Shown here: positions 6,838 to 16,586 of the stretch, piece after piece
Position numbering within the stretch: position 1 is the stretch's first letter
Layout of the letters: each line of letters opens with the position of its first letter
Source: Sphingorhabdus sp. EL138
Lineage (GTDB): Bacteria > Pseudomonadota > Alphaproteobacteria > Sphingomonadales > Sphingomonadaceae
Length of the DNA stretch: 64,000 nt
Assembly: GCF_900258045.1 (NCBI RefSeq)
Contig: NZ_OGVD01000004.1
Coordinates: 1 to 64,000, forward strand
Direction of reading: 5' to 3'
Translations under genes and position numbers: made by a program
The notes under the pieces: generated by a model
The model's input: the letters and a program-made list of their open reading frames with translations, nothing else
Database searches by the model: none
Told to the model about the DNA's origin: nothing

Positions 6838-7863
6838 ATGTCGGCTTCACCTAAACAGCAATATTTGGTCAGAATTGGCGCTCTCCAAAATTTTGATCAA
6901 TTGTGCATCGAACTGGGAATCGATCCAAATCCGGTGCTTCGTAGATTGGGCCTAAACAGAAAATATTTGGAAACCGGTGATTTGCTGGTGGAAGTTGGCC
7001 GAATTGCCAGCGCACTTGAGTTTGTAACCCGGCTAAGCAACCGCGATGACATTCCACCGTTACTTGCGTTAGATCAAAATAGAGACTTTCTGGGCGACTA
7101 TGGTCACCTGCTGACAAGCTCGGCCAATATGGAGGAGTTTCTCCTCGAACAACGTGCATTCCTCTATACTCATGCCCAACCAGTTAGATCAGAATTTGAG
7201 GTTGAAGGAGATTTAGTCAGAGTATCTTTTGAAGTAATTGCCCCACATCTTTCCGCGTTACAGCTGGACCTGGGCGTGAAGCTGACATTGTCACAGTTTC
7301 GTATGGTTACAAACCGGGCGGCGGGAAAGGTGTTGCCGCTGCGACGTGTTTGTTTTCGAAGCAAGGTTCCAGACTATCTATCTACGTATCAATCGATGTT
7401 TGGCGATGAACTGGAGTTCGATGCTGACTTTGACGGTCTCTATTTCAACGCTGAAATTTTCAAATGGGAGATACAAACTGCAAACACGACGCTGCATCAT
7501 TATGCTAAAGAACGAATTTCGAAGATTGCGCCCGAAAGCGACTTCATTGATCAGTTGGAGGGACTGGTTCGATTTCATCTTCCAACACAAAAAGCGTCCC
7601 TGACAACACTAGCCAATCAATTGGGCTGCAGTGAACGGACTATCCAGAGGCGTCTGGATGCGCACGGACAGGAATCTTTTCAATCCCTTTTGGATCGCGT
7701 CAGATTTGAAATTGCGGAACAATATCTCGTTGTTAGCAACCTGCCGATGACTGAAATCGCCTATGCAGTGGGTTACTCCGATCAGGCCAATTTCACTCGC
7801 GCCTTTTCGAAATATACAGGCAGTTCTCCGAGTCAGTTTCGCAAACAACGTTCTTCCGGGTGA
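6838..7863 (+). CDS. AraC-family transcriptional regulator (arabinose-binding-like N-domain)
   Basis: The 341-residue protein has an N-terminal sensor domain of the type found in OruR/ArgR-like AraC proteins (about 15-200). A C-terminal double helix-turn-helix (about 235-338) contains LGCSERTIQRRLDAHG and the second-helix signature IAYAVGYSDQANFTRAFSK. The start at 6838 has AGAGGAAC upstream; a 15-codon longer frame exists. It lies just before the desaturase operon. Paired 17-bp sites upstream of that operon and of the TonB receptor fit operators for this protein, which probably acts as a substrate-responsive activator. Confidence 0.92.
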   Translation: MSASPKQQYLVRIGALQNFDQLCIELGIDPNPVLRRLGLNRKYLETGDLLVEVGRIASALEFVTRLSNRDDIPPLLALDQNRDFLGDYGHLLTSSANMEEFLLEQRAFLYTHAQPVRSEFEVEGDLVRVSFEVIAPHLSALQLDLGVKLTLSQFRMVTNRAAGKVLPLRRVCFRSKVPDYLSTYQSMFGDELEFDADFDGLYFNAEIFKWEIQTANTTLHHYAKERISKIAPESDFIDQLEGLVRFHLPTQKASLTTLANQLGCSERTIQRRLDAHGQESFQSLLDRVRFEIAEQYLVVSNLPMTEIAYAVGYSDQANFTRAFSKYTGSSPSQFRKQRSSG

Positions 7864-7882
7864 ACCGTAGCAGCTCTGATAC

Positions 7883-7920
7883 TGTCGCGAATTAACAAAT
7901 CTATGTCGCGATATGACAAG
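7883..7920 (+). promoter_or_regulatory. Tandem AraC-type operator before the desaturase operon
   Basis: Two 17-base sites, TGTCGCGAATTAACAAA (7883) and TGTCGCGATATGACAAG (7904), are direct repeats 21 bases apart, the usual spacing of AraC half-sites. The second is almost identical to the site at 11076. The pair ends 107 bases before the desaturase start. Binding by the adjacent AraC protein is inferred. Confidence 0.7.
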
Positions 7921-8027
7921 CGAATCTGCCCAAGACCCTTCACAACTCGAACATCCTGGGGAATTCTAGCTGATTGCCCTCGATGCAAACGCTGAGCATT
8001 GGTTCAGCGATTATTGGGAGAGGGAAT

Positions 8028-8882
8028 ATGAAACGGGCAAATAACCTACGCGCTCTGGCCATGACGGCCAATGAAATGTCGGGGCAACGTCAGCTTGGTA
8101 CGATATTACTGTGTCTCGGCTGTTCAACAGTGATTGTTGGTACATTAGCCCTGTCGGCAATTGGCCAGGTTCCAGTCTGGATAGCTGGCGTCGCAAACTA
8201 TTTCGCGATATATTCGATGTACACCGCATTGCATGAAGCAGTACACGGCAATATCGGCGGTACCGCCAATGGAGACTCATTTGTTGATCGTCTGATTGGC
8301 CGGGTCGCCGGGTTTTTTACACTGGTCCCTTTCAGCGCCCATAAAACCATCCATCTGGATCATCACAAATATACCAATGATCCGGCCCGCGACCCGGATC
8401 ACTATATCAAGGGTAAGAATTTTCTCGATATTCTGCTGCGCTGCATGACCATCACGGTCAGCTATGTGTTTCATGCTCGGCGTAACTGGGATCAACCACG
8501 GATGCGTTCCGCCTTCTGGTGGTCGGTATGGGCCTTTGTTCAGACCGCGATCATATTGACCGCACTGGGCTTGATTTTCGGATGGCAACTACCGGTAATC
8601 GGTTATCTGATCCCGGCAATGATTGCGACGCCGACTCTGGGCTTCCTGTTCGACTGGATCGTGCATAAACCGCATGAGGATCCAGCCCGTTTCCGCAATA
8701 CCACGGTGTTCGAAGGTAACGTCAACTGGCTCGATCGGCTCTACACCTGGGCGACGTTGCAGCAGAGCTATCATGGCATCCATCACGCCTTTCCACGGAT
8801 TCCGTTCAACAAGTACCGCACATTTTTCAAATCACATCGCATGGAACTAATGGATTCAGGCTTACCCGTGAAGCGGTTCTAG
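8028..8882 (+). CDS. Membrane fatty-acid desaturase/hydroxylase family protein
   Basis: The 284-residue integral membrane protein carries the diiron histidine boxes HEAVHG, HLDHHKYTNDPARDPDHY and YHGIHHAFP. The DPARDPD extension resembles CrtR-type beta-carotene hydroxylases as much as acyl desaturases. Four or more hydrophobic segments surround the boxes. The start at 8028 follows a strong GGGAGAGGGA site; an 18-codon longer frame exists. It heads an operon with a GMC alcohol oxidase/dehydrogenase, so oxygen insertion into a hydrophobic substrate, followed by alcohol oxidation, is plausible. Substrate and electron donor are unknown. Confidence 0.85.
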   Translation: MKRANNLRALAMTANEMSGQRQLGTILLCLGCSTVIVGTLALSAIGQVPVWIAGVANYFAIYSMYTALHEAVHGNIGGTANGDSFVDRLIGRVAGFFTLVPFSAHKTIHLDHHKYTNDPARDPDHYIKGKNFLDILLRCMTITVSYVFHARRNWDQPRMRSAFWWSVWAFVQTAIILTALGLIFGWQLPVIGYLIPAMIATPTLGFLFDWIVHKPHEDPARFRNTTVFEGNVNWLDRLYTWATLQQSYHGIHHAFPRIPFNKYRTFFKSHRMELMDSGLPVKRF

Positions 8883-8955
8883 ATCCTGCTCGCGAAGATG
8901 AACGCCGGCCCGATTTGTTTTCGTAAAACATTCTCCATGAGAGGGATAAGTTATA

Positions 8956-10560
8956 GTGCAAACGGAATTTGACTATGTGATAGTAGGTGCGGGATCGGCC
9001 GGATGTGCAATTGCCGCGCGTCTGACCGAAAACCCCAATATCTCGGTTTGTTTGCTGGAGGCCGGTTCGAAGGACAGCAATCCCCTAATCCATATTCCGG
9101 CCGGTGTTGTTGGGCTGATGCCGGGAGGCAAAAATAACTGGGCTTTTGAAACGGTTCCGCAAAAGGGATTGAATGGTCGTACCGGCTATCAACCGCGCGG
9201 CAAGACGCTGGGTGGTTCCAGTTCGATCAACGCGATGGTCTATATTCGCGGTCATCGGAATGACTACGACCGCTGGGAGAAAGAAGGAGCGACCGGCTGG
9301 AGCTATGACGATGTGCTGCCCTATTTCAAGAAGCTGGAGAATTTTGAACCCGGCGCGGATCAATATCACGGTACAGGCGGCCCGCTAAACGCCACAACGC
9401 ATCGCACACGCAATCCGTTGAATGAACATTTTCTGGAAGCGGGGCGTCAGCTTCAACTTCCCGCGACCGATGATTTTAACGGGGCGCAGCAGGAAGGACT
9501 AGGCTGGTATCATGTTACGCAAAAAGATGGCCAGCGGCACAGCGCCGCTCGCGCCTATCTCTATCCCAATATGGATCGCTCCAATCTGACCATCATCACT
9601 GATGCGAAGGCGCAAAAAATAGACTTTGAGGGCAAAAGAGCGACCGGCGTCAGTGTCACCGTCAAAGGACGTACAGGAACGATCAAATCCAAGTGCGAGG
9701 TGATTGTGTCCGCCGGTGCGTTCCAATCACCACAATTGTTGATGCTATCCGGCGTTGGCCCTGCTGCGCATCTGCAAAGTCATGGAATTGATGTCGTCCA
9801 TGACAGTGCTGAGGTAGGACAGAATCTGCAGGATCATATTGACTATGTGCTAAGCTATTCCAGCCCATCGACCGGCACATTCGGATTTTCAGTCAGGGGC
9901 TTTCCCAAGATGCTTGGCGAAATGTGGAAATATTGGCGTAAGCGTGAGGGGATGTTTGCGTCTAACATTACCGAGACGGGCGCTTTTTTGAAAAGCAATC
10001 CGGATCTGGAGCATCCAGACCTTCAATTGCATTTTGTCACCGCGCTCGTAGACGATCATGGTCGCAAATTGCACTGGGGCCATGGGATTAGCTGCCACGT
10101 CTGTGTCTTGCGCCCCAAAAGCAAGGGTTCGGTTACATTGGGCAGCAATGACGTTAGTGCAGCGCCGGTTATTGATCCCAATTTCCTGACCGAGGATGAG
10201 GATATGAAAACCCTGCTCAATGGTACAAAACTGACCCGGCGAATCATGGAGGCACCTGCCTTTGATGCCATCCGCGGGAAGGAGCTTTATTTGCAGGGCA
10301 TCGAAAGTGATGATGATCTGGAGGCGGAAATCCGCGGGCGAGCAGATACGGTGTACCACCCTGTCGGAACCTGCCGCATGGGATCGGATGCGGGTGCCGT
10401 TGTCGATACCGAGCTGCGCGTAAACGGCCTAGAAGGATTGCGCGTCGCCGATGCCTCAATCATGCCCAGTTTAATATCCGGTAACACCAATGCACCCAGT
10501 ATCATGATCGGCGAGCGAGCCGCAGATTTTATGAAACAGGCGGCGGCTGGACAGGCTTAA
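8956..10560 (+). CDS. GMC-family FAD-dependent alcohol dehydrogenase/oxidase
   Basis: The 534-residue protein has an N-terminal FAD-binding motif (VIVGAGSAG, about 9-17) and the GMC signature 1 region (RGKTLGGSSSINAMVYIRGH). GMC signature 2 (GAFQSPQLLMLSGVGP) and the C-terminal active-site His/Asn region (VYHPVGTCRMG, then GNTNAPSIMIGERAAD) are also present. It resembles AlkJ/BetA-type alcohol dehydrogenases, which oxidise alcohols to aldehydes and pass electrons to quinone. The start is GTG at 8956 with GAGGGA upstream. It is 73 bases downstream of the desaturase and likely in the same operon. Confidence 0.93.
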   Translation: MQTEFDYVIVGAGSAGCAIAARLTENPNISVCLLEAGSKDSNPLIHIPAGVVGLMPGGKNNWAFETVPQKGLNGRTGYQPRGKTLGGSSSINAMVYIRGHRNDYDRWEKEGATGWSYDDVLPYFKKLENFEPGADQYHGTGGPLNATTHRTRNPLNEHFLEAGRQLQLPATDDFNGAQQEGLGWYHVTQKDGQRHSAARAYLYPNMDRSNLTIITDAKAQKIDFEGKRATGVSVTVKGRTGTIKSKCEVIVSAGAFQSPQLLMLSGVGPAAHLQSHGIDVVHDSAEVGQNLQDHIDYVLSYSSPSTGTFGFSVRGFPKMLGEMWKYWRKREGMFASNITETGAFLKSNPDLEHPDLQLHFVTALVDDHGRKLHWGHGISCHVCVLRPKSKGSVTLGSNDVSAAPVIDPNFLTEDEDMKTLLNGTKLTRRIMEAPAFDAIRGKELYLQGIESDDDLEAEIRGRADTVYHPVGTCRMGSDAGAVVDTELRVNGLEGLRVADASIMPSLISGNTNAPSIMIGERAADFMKQAAAGQA

Positions 10561-10589
10561 CCGCGAGAGCGAATGAGAGGATATAGATA

Positions 10590-11033
10590 ATGGACTTACT
10601 GACAAAAGATGAACACGACTGGGATCACTATACCGGCGAGTCGCTGGAGCGAACAGTTGACTATTGGGGTGCGATATTGGGCATTCACGATGATCAACAT
10701 GTGGACGTACTGTATCGGTGGGCACCCAAAGCATATTGCCATTTTCACCGACATCTCGCGCCGATCTCATCGATCGTGCTGCAGGGTGAGTTTCATGTCT
10801 ATGACTATGAGGATGGCAAGGAAGTGGGGCACCGCATTCGTCAGGTTGGTGACTATTCCTTCACCAACAATATAGAAGATCATATCGAACAGGGCGGACC
10901 GGACGGCGCGTTGGTAATGTTCAGTCTCTTTGCTCCCGACGGACTATTAACACAGCGGCTGGATGACAGCGGATCTGTCATGCAATCCATAACCGTTGAC
11001 ATGCTGAAAAAGCGTCAAACGGGAATATTGTGA
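10590..11033 (+). CDS. Cupin-domain protein
   Basis: The 147-residue single-domain cupin has metal-ligand-like residues in AYCHFHRHLAPISSIVLQGEF and a C-terminal beta strand motif (VGDYSFTNNIEDHIEQGG). Its layout resembles the small cupins annotated as 2,4'-dihydroxyacetophenone dioxygenase-like, but the exact activity cannot be read from sequence. It starts 29 bases after the GMC gene with AGAGGATAT as ribosome binding site. It may act on the aldehyde/ketone product of the preceding enzymes or bind a ligand. Confidence 0.8.
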   Translation: MDLLTKDEHDWDHYTGESLERTVDYWGAILGIHDDQHVDVLYRWAPKAYCHFHRHLAPISSIVLQGEFHVYDYEDGKEVGHRIRQVGDYSFTNNIEDHIEQGGPDGALVMFSLFAPDGLLTQRLDDSGSVMQSITVDMLKKRQTGIL

Positions 11034-11075
11034 GGCCGAAGCTTGGTTCTGCTCAATAAAACGGAGCACCCGTTG

Positions 11076-11113
11076 TGTCGTGATATGACAAGTAGATGAC
11101 GTGATTTGACAAG
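11076..11113 (+). promoter_or_regulatory. Tandem AraC-type operator before the TonB receptor
   Basis: TGTCGTGATATGACAAG (11076) and TGACGTGATTTGACAAG (11097) form direct repeats 21 bases apart. They match the pair at 7883/7904 in both sequence and spacing, and lie 146 bases before the receptor start. This links the receptor to the desaturase operon as one regulon. Confidence 0.7.
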
Positions 11114-11258
11114 AATTTCAAATGTTGTTCGGCGATCATCTCTGCGGGTGGGAGATTTGCTGTCCAAATAATTCAAGGCAATTGTTGCCGCGCAACTGGG
11201 CTTTTCAATTTCGCTTTACCGAGATTGGAAATGCTGCTGCGCTATGGGAGGAAGAACT

Positions 11259-14171
11259 ATGAAAAATATACTTTACACAACTGTATCCAGTATCGGATTG
11301 CTGCTTGCGACACCGGCACTGGCACAGGACAATCAGGATGATGGTGCAAATGACGACAATGTCATCATTGTGACTGCTCAGCGTCAATCACAAAGTCTGC
11401 AGGAAGTTCCAGTTGCAGTTTCGGCTTTTGATAGCAAGGCTCTGGAATCACAACAGATTGAAAACGCATCGGATTTGCAGCTCACGCTTCCTAATGTAAC
11501 GTTTACAAAAAGCCAGTTTACCGCATCAAGCTTCACCATTCGCGGCATTGGCGACCTTTGTGTTGGCGTCAGCTGCGATAGCGCAACCGCTATTCACCTG
11601 AACTCGGCACCGCTGTTCAGTACACGCCTTTTTGAAACTGAATATTTTGATCTTGAACGTGTTGAGGTTCTGCGCGGTCCACAAGGAACTTTGTTTGGTC
11701 GGAATGCAACGTCCGGCGTGGTCAATGTTGTGACCGCCAAGCCCAATCTTGGCGAATTCGGTGCTTCGATTGACGCCGAATATGGCAATTTCAACAGCAC
11801 CAAAGTGAAGGGCATGGTGAACGTTCCGCTCGGCGATTCAGTGGGCGTCCGTCTGGCCGGTTTCTACCTCAACCGCGATGGTTTCACGCAGAATATTTTC
11901 AACAACACGGATATTGATGGCCGCGATATGTACGCGGTCCGTGGTTCCATCCGGTTTGAACCAGGTCCGGACACCACAATTGATCTGATGGGCTACTATT
12001 TCCGCGAAGATGATGATCGTCTACGCAGTCAAAAACAAACCTGTCAATTTGATCCAACCGGTGTTCTGGGTTGTTTGAATGGTCGGCGGGATTTTTCCAA
12101 TATTAATACCAATTCCGGTTTTACCGGAACATTGAGCTCGGCAGAATTTCTGGCTTTCCAGCTGAGAGGAACGCCGCTTGCAGCACTCGCTCCCTCGTTA
12201 GCGCTGGGCAGCCTATACGACGGTCAAGGTTCGCTATTCAACTCGGTCGAGCCACAAAATGTCCGGCAGGTCAACACCGCCTACACGCCGGAATATTTCA
12301 CTGACGAGTTACAGATACAAGCCCATATCGACCATAATTTTGGAGCGGTTCAGGCCAGCCTGACAGGCACCTACCAAGAAACCGAAGTTAATTCGACACA
12401 GGACTACAACCTCGGAATTCAGGATCGTAGCCGTTTTGTCACCGCCTTGAATACAATTTCGGCTGTTCCACTATTTCAACCCGTAGCAAATGCCGTCATT
12501 CCCAACGGTCCCAACGGTCCCATCTGTACGTCAACAACCGACCCAACCGGTTTCGGTTCGTATGGCGGCAACCGTGTCTGTAACGATGTTCCATTATCCT
12601 TTGACCGTTCAAGTTCCAAAACAAAATCGTGGTCAGTTGAAGGGATACTGTCCAGTGATCTGGATGGTCCATTCAATTTCCTGCTGGGGGGAATCTATGC
12701 CGAGCACGAGGTAACCGACAACAACTACTACGTGAACACATTTGCGATCGACTATATCTCAGGACTGTTGGGCGCTGGAAATGGGGGGTTTCTCGCGACA
12801 CCATTTTTCCGAAGCAACACGCCGAACTTCAAACTCAAGTCATATGGTATCTTTGGAGAGGTCTATTTCGATCTTACCGATACTCTAAAAATCACCGGTG
12901 GCCTGCGATACAATAACGACAAGAAGAATCTCACCGCTCGTTCAACGCTGGCCAATTTTCCAGTTCCTTTCGGATTTAACGGTGCGAGTGTTTTTGATGC
13001 GCCGGCCGCTGCCACCTACGACGCTGATGCGGCTTTGGCTGGTGTCCAACCGTTCCAGGTTCGCACTGTCGGCTTCGATGAAATTACAGGGCGTGTTGTT
13101 GTGGACTGGCAGTTTTCGCCGGACAACCTGCTCTACGCATCCTATTCCCGGGGTTACAAATCGGGTGGTATCAATCCGCCGGTTCAGCCGATTTTTGCCG
13201 TACCAGATACATTCGCTTCGGAATCTATCGATGCCTTTGAAATTGGATCGAAAAATACGTTTGCCGACGGTAAGTTGCAGCTCAACGCAACAGCATTTTA
13301 CTACAAGTATAAAGACCTTCAACTCAGCCGCATTGTGGCCCGTACATCGATTAACGACAATATCGACGCTGATGTTTACGGTATCGAGCTGGAAGCGGTT
13401 GTCCGTCCTGACCCGGATTGGTTGATCAACATGGGTTTCAGTTGGTTGAAGACCAAAGTGACCGGAGACAATCTGCTCGCCAATCCACGTGATCCGGGCG
13501 CTGGTGATCCAAACGCCGTTATCATCAAGGATATTGGTAACGCGTCCAACTGCGCGGTAACCGGCAATAATGGAGCCGATGCCAATGCATTTGTTGGTGC
13601 CATTAACGGTGCTCTCGGATTTAGGGGCCCTACACCGTTCCCGTCAGATGGCGGGATTGCATCAACGGGTGCTTTCTCCTTCTGCGGTATATTGCAGGCT
13701 GCTGCTGCCGGTAACATCGGTGCAGCCTCCGCGGCGCTTGCGCCGTTGCAGCCATTACTCGATGCATTAGGGACCTTTACCCTGCATGGCGCAGGTGTGG
13801 AAACCAATGTTCGTGGAAACGCATTACCACAGGCTCCCACCACCAAATTCTCTATTGGTGTCCAGCACACGGTGAACTTCGATAATGCGATGACCTTGGT
13901 CCCGCGTGTTGATGTTGCCTACACGGGCGAGAGCTTTGGTAATATTTTCAATGGACAACTCAACCGGATCAAAGGCTTCACGCAAGTGAACGCTTCAATC
14001 CAGCTGAACAGCGCTGATGAGAACTGGTATGTGAAAGGCTTCATTCAAAACGTGTTCGACAGCAATTCTGTTACTGGCATCTATACAGTTGGAGCGGCTT
14101 CCGGGCTGTTCAACAATATCTTCACGCTTGATCCCCGTCGTTACGGGATCAGTGCTGGAATCAAGTTTTAG
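11259..14171 (+). CDS. TonB-dependent outer-membrane receptor
   Basis: The 970-residue protein has a signal peptide ending PALAQ (about residue 23). A plug domain opens with IIVTAQRQSQSLQEVPVAVS and contains VEVLRGPQGTLFGRNATSG. A 22-strand barrel region ends in the aromatic C-terminus YGISAGIKF. Such receptors import large or hydrophobic ligands using TonB. Long loops with cysteine pairs and Gly/Asn-rich stretches occur at about 760-860. The start at 11259 has GGGAGGAAG upstream. The paired AraC sites before it suggest induction with the oxidation operon. Confidence 0.95.
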   Translation: MKNILYTTVSSIGLLLATPALAQDNQDDGANDDNVIIVTAQRQSQSLQEVPVAVSAFDSKALESQQIENASDLQLTLPNVTFTKSQFTASSFTIRGIGDLCVGVSCDSATAIHLNSAPLFSTRLFETEYFDLERVEVLRGPQGTLFGRNATSGVVNVVTAKPNLGEFGASIDAEYGNFNSTKVKGMVNVPLGDSVGVRLAGFYLNRDGFTQNIFNNTDIDGRDMYAVRGSIRFEPGPDTTIDLMGYYFREDDDRLRSQKQTCQFDPTGVLGCLNGRRDFSNINTNSGFTGTLSSAEFLAFQLRGTPLAALAPSLALGSLYDGQGSLFNSVEPQNVRQVNTAYTPEYFTDELQIQAHIDHNFGAVQASLTGTYQETEVNSTQDYNLGIQDRSRFVTALNTISAVPLFQPVANAVIPNGPNGPICTSTTDPTGFGSYGGNRVCNDVPLSFDRSSSKTKSWSVEGILSSDLDGPFNFLLGGIYAEHEVTDNNYYVNTFAIDYISGLLGAGNGGFLATPFFRSNTPNFKLKSYGIFGEVYFDLTDTLKITGGLRYNNDKKNLTARSTLANFPVPFGFNGASVFDAPAAATYDADAALAGVQPFQVRTVGFDEITGRVVVDWQFSPDNLLYASYSRGYKSGGINPPVQPIFAVPDTFASESIDAFEIGSKNTFADGKLQLNATAFYYKYKDLQLSRIVARTSINDNIDADVYGIELEAVVRPDPDWLINMGFSWLKTKVTGDNLLANPRDPGAGDPNAVIIKDIGNASNCAVTGNNGADANAFVGAINGALGFRGPTPFPSDGGIASTGAFSFCGILQAAAAGNIGAASAALAPLQPLLDALGTFTLHGAGVETNVRGNALPQAPTTKFSIGVQHTVNFDNAMTLVPRVDVAYTGESFGNIFNGQLNRIKGFTQVNASIQLNSADENWYVKGFIQNVFDSNSVTGIYTVGAASGLFNNIFTLDPRRYGISAGIKF

Positions 14172-14223
14172 TTCGGCTTTGCCGGACTATCTCCCTGAGG
14201 GGCAGGTGAAAATCTGCCCCTCA
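14170..14223 (+). terminator. Two hairpins after the TonB receptor gene
   Basis: A first hairpin, AGTTCGGC-TTT-GCCGGACT (14170-14188), overlaps the stop codon. A second, TGAGGGGCAG-loop-CTGCCCCTCA (14196-14223), has a 10-base-pair stem. There is no T-run after it, so it may stabilise the 3' end or only partly terminate transcription before the DUF3604 gene. Confidence 0.5.
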
Positions 14224-14439
14224 CCCAGGGTCGACAGAAAATCGAAATTACGGTCGCGCGCCGGTACTTGATCGATCAGTTTAACAATGCGGTTGTTAGT
14301 TTATGGAAGGATGAGCTTTCCGATTATCTGAAAGAGACACTTGTCGAACAGGAGGAAGCTTCCGGAAATTGAAGACAATATTGTCTTGTTGCACCGACAG
14401 AATTGGGGCGAACAGGGACAGGATTTAGGAGACGATATC

Positions 14440-16335
14440 ATGCGTAAGCATCTTTACACCACCATATGTGCTACTGCGCTGGCTTTGTCCGGTTGTAGTC
14501 AGTTGGAAAGCGGATCATCGGGCTCTCGCGATGTTGTGGACAGTGATTATCCTGAACAGGTTTTCTGGGGCGATACTCATCTTCATACCGACAACAGTAT
14601 GGACGCTTTTGGCTTTGGCAATCGACTGAATGCCGAACAGGCCTTGCGTTTTGCTCGAGGGGAAGAAGTAACCGCGACCAAGGGATCCAAGGCCAAGCTG
14701 TCACGGCCACTCGACTTTCTGGTCATTGCCGACCATAGCGACGCGCTGGCCGCGACAAAAACTCTTTACAATACACCGCGCGCCGAACTGCTGGCTGATG
14801 GATTCATGTTGCGTTGGTATGACATGATGCACGAAAGTGACGAAGGCTCGCTGCAGGTCACGACGGAACTGATTGTCGGTGCGGCTGACGGTACTCTGCC
14901 TGAGGCTTTTTTGGATCCGAAAGCCAATGAGAAACGTAACCGTGATGTTTGGATCGAACATGGAAAAGTTGTCGATCAATACAACGAGCCAGGCAAGTTC
15001 ACCGCGTTCATGGGCTATGAGTACACACCCTGGCCGGAAGGCAATAACCTACACCGGGTAGTGATGTTCAGAGATGGTGCGGACAAAGCTACACAGGTCC
15101 TGCCGCTGGGTTCGACCGGTCCGAATGGAAATCCTGAAAACCTTTGGAATCATATGGCTGCCTATGAAGAGAAAACCGGTGGAAAAGTGTTGGCCATGCC
15201 GCACAACAGCAATGTGTCCAACGGCCGCATGTTCGAAATGCAGCGCTATGACGGCAGCCCGATTGACAAAGCCTATGCCGAAACTCGGGCCAAATATGAG
15301 CCAGTAGTGGAAGTTACCCAGATCAAGGGTGATAGCGAGAGCCATCCGTTCCTCTCCCCCAACGACGAGTTTGCCAGCTATGGCGATGCCGCATGGGAGG
15401 AATGTAATCTGAGTTGCGCTATCAAAACAAAGCCCGAAGATTACGGTGGCAGCTACACCCGTGAGGCTCTGAAACGCGGCTTGCAGCTGATGAAGGAAAT
15501 CGGCGTCAATCCGTTCAAGTTCGGCATGATCGGTTCGACCGACAGCCATACCTCATTGGCGACTGCGGACGAAAATAACTTCTATGGCAAGCATAGCGGC
15601 AATGAACTGAACAACAAGGACCGGGTTATGGCCTCACAGAGTCTGGCCACCGATAATGGCCGATTTGGCTGGCATTACCTGTCCAGTGGTTACGCCGCGG
15701 CATGGGCGACCAGCAATACAAGAGAAGCTATTTTCGATGCGTTCCAGAGACGGGAGGTTTACGCCACCACTGGTCCACGCATGGCCGTGCGCTTCTTTGG
15801 CGGATTTGAGTTTACAGCCGACGATACCGATGAGCTGGTCAAAACCGGCTATACCAAGGGCGTGCCGATGGGCGGTGATTTGGTCGGAAGAAATGCCAAC
15901 AAAGCGCCAACCTTCCTCATCAGCGCGACCATGGATCCTGAAAGTGCAAGCCTCGACCGGATTCAGGTGGTCAAAGGCTGGCTTGACGCCAGTGGCGAAA
16001 CGCAGGAGAAAATCTATAACGTGTCCTGGAGCGATGCCGGAAGCCGGAAGATCGGCGCAGATGGCAGTTTGACGCCGACTCCCAATTCGGTTGACCTGAC
16101 CAAGGGTACCTGGGACAACGCAACCGGTGCTCCGGAACTTGTGACATTCTGGCAGGATCCTGATTTTAATGCCGCGCAGCACGCGTTCTACTATGTTCGC
16201 GTGCTGGAAATCCCAACGCCAACATGGCCCGTCTACGATGCCTTGAAGTTTGGTCTGACGCTGCCGGATGATGTCATCAAAGTCCAGCAGGAGCGCGCCT
16301 ATACATCTCCGATCTGGTATTCTCCAAGGGGGTAG
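14440..16335 (+). CDS. DUF3604 lipoprotein, PHP-like metal-dependent hydrolase
   Basis: The 631-residue protein has a lipoprotein signal (MRKHLYTTICATALALSGC). The mature part carries the DUF3604 metal motifs GDTHLHTDNSMDAF (HxH), FLVIADHSD, AMPHNSN and GSTDSHTS, which resemble PHP-family hydrolase metal sites. The start at 14440 follows TTAGGAGACG; a 33-codon longer frame beginning TTG is less likely because it buries the signal peptide. It lies 268 bases after the TonB receptor. A related copy is at 23714-25726. It probably hydrolyses a substrate in the periplasm or at the cell surface; the substrate is unknown. Confidence 0.88.
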   Translation: MRKHLYTTICATALALSGCSQLESGSSGSRDVVDSDYPEQVFWGDTHLHTDNSMDAFGFGNRLNAEQALRFARGEEVTATKGSKAKLSRPLDFLVIADHSDALAATKTLYNTPRAELLADGFMLRWYDMMHESDEGSLQVTTELIVGAADGTLPEAFLDPKANEKRNRDVWIEHGKVVDQYNEPGKFTAFMGYEYTPWPEGNNLHRVVMFRDGADKATQVLPLGSTGPNGNPENLWNHMAAYEEKTGGKVLAMPHNSNVSNGRMFEMQRYDGSPIDKAYAETRAKYEPVVEVTQIKGDSESHPFLSPNDEFASYGDAAWEECNLSCAIKTKPEDYGGSYTREALKRGLQLMKEIGVNPFKFGMIGSTDSHTSLATADENNFYGKHSGNELNNKDRVMASQSLATDNGRFGWHYLSSGYAAAWATSNTREAIFDAFQRREVYATTGPRMAVRFFGGFEFTADDTDELVKTGYTKGVPMGGDLVGRNANKAPTFLISATMDPESASLDRIQVVKGWLDASGETQEKIYNVSWSDAGSRKIGADGSLTPTPNSVDLTKGTWDNATGAPELVTFWQDPDFNAAQHAFYYVRVLEIPTPTWPVYDALKFGLTLPDDVIKVQQERAYTSPIWYSPRG

Positions 16336-16457
16336 GACGTTTCAGCCAAATCGAATTCCGCAACTTGTTTCTTTTGAGCAAACCACAGGGATTACAGAAA
16401 GTGGGACCGAAAGCAGATGGCGATTCCCACAGTGCCGCTATTTGGGAAACGGTAGGC

Positions 16458-16514
16458 GCATGCATTGTTCTCAATGCGTGCATTTCACGTCTGTCATCCG
16501 CCGCAAAGGCGGAT
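16458..16514 (+). other. Two hairpins between the DUF3604 gene and the helical protein
   Basis: GCATGCATTG-TTCT-CAATGCGTGC (16458-16481, one G-T pair) is followed by ATCCGCC-GCAAA-GGCGGAT (16496-16514). Neither has a clear T-run. They may be weak terminators or mRNA-processing structures in the 251-base gap between genes. Confidence 0.4.
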
Positions 16515-16586
16515 CGGCAGATTTGTGCACAGCAGGGATAACCATGATATTTAGGAAACCGGCATGTACCATGGAGGAATTGGGAT

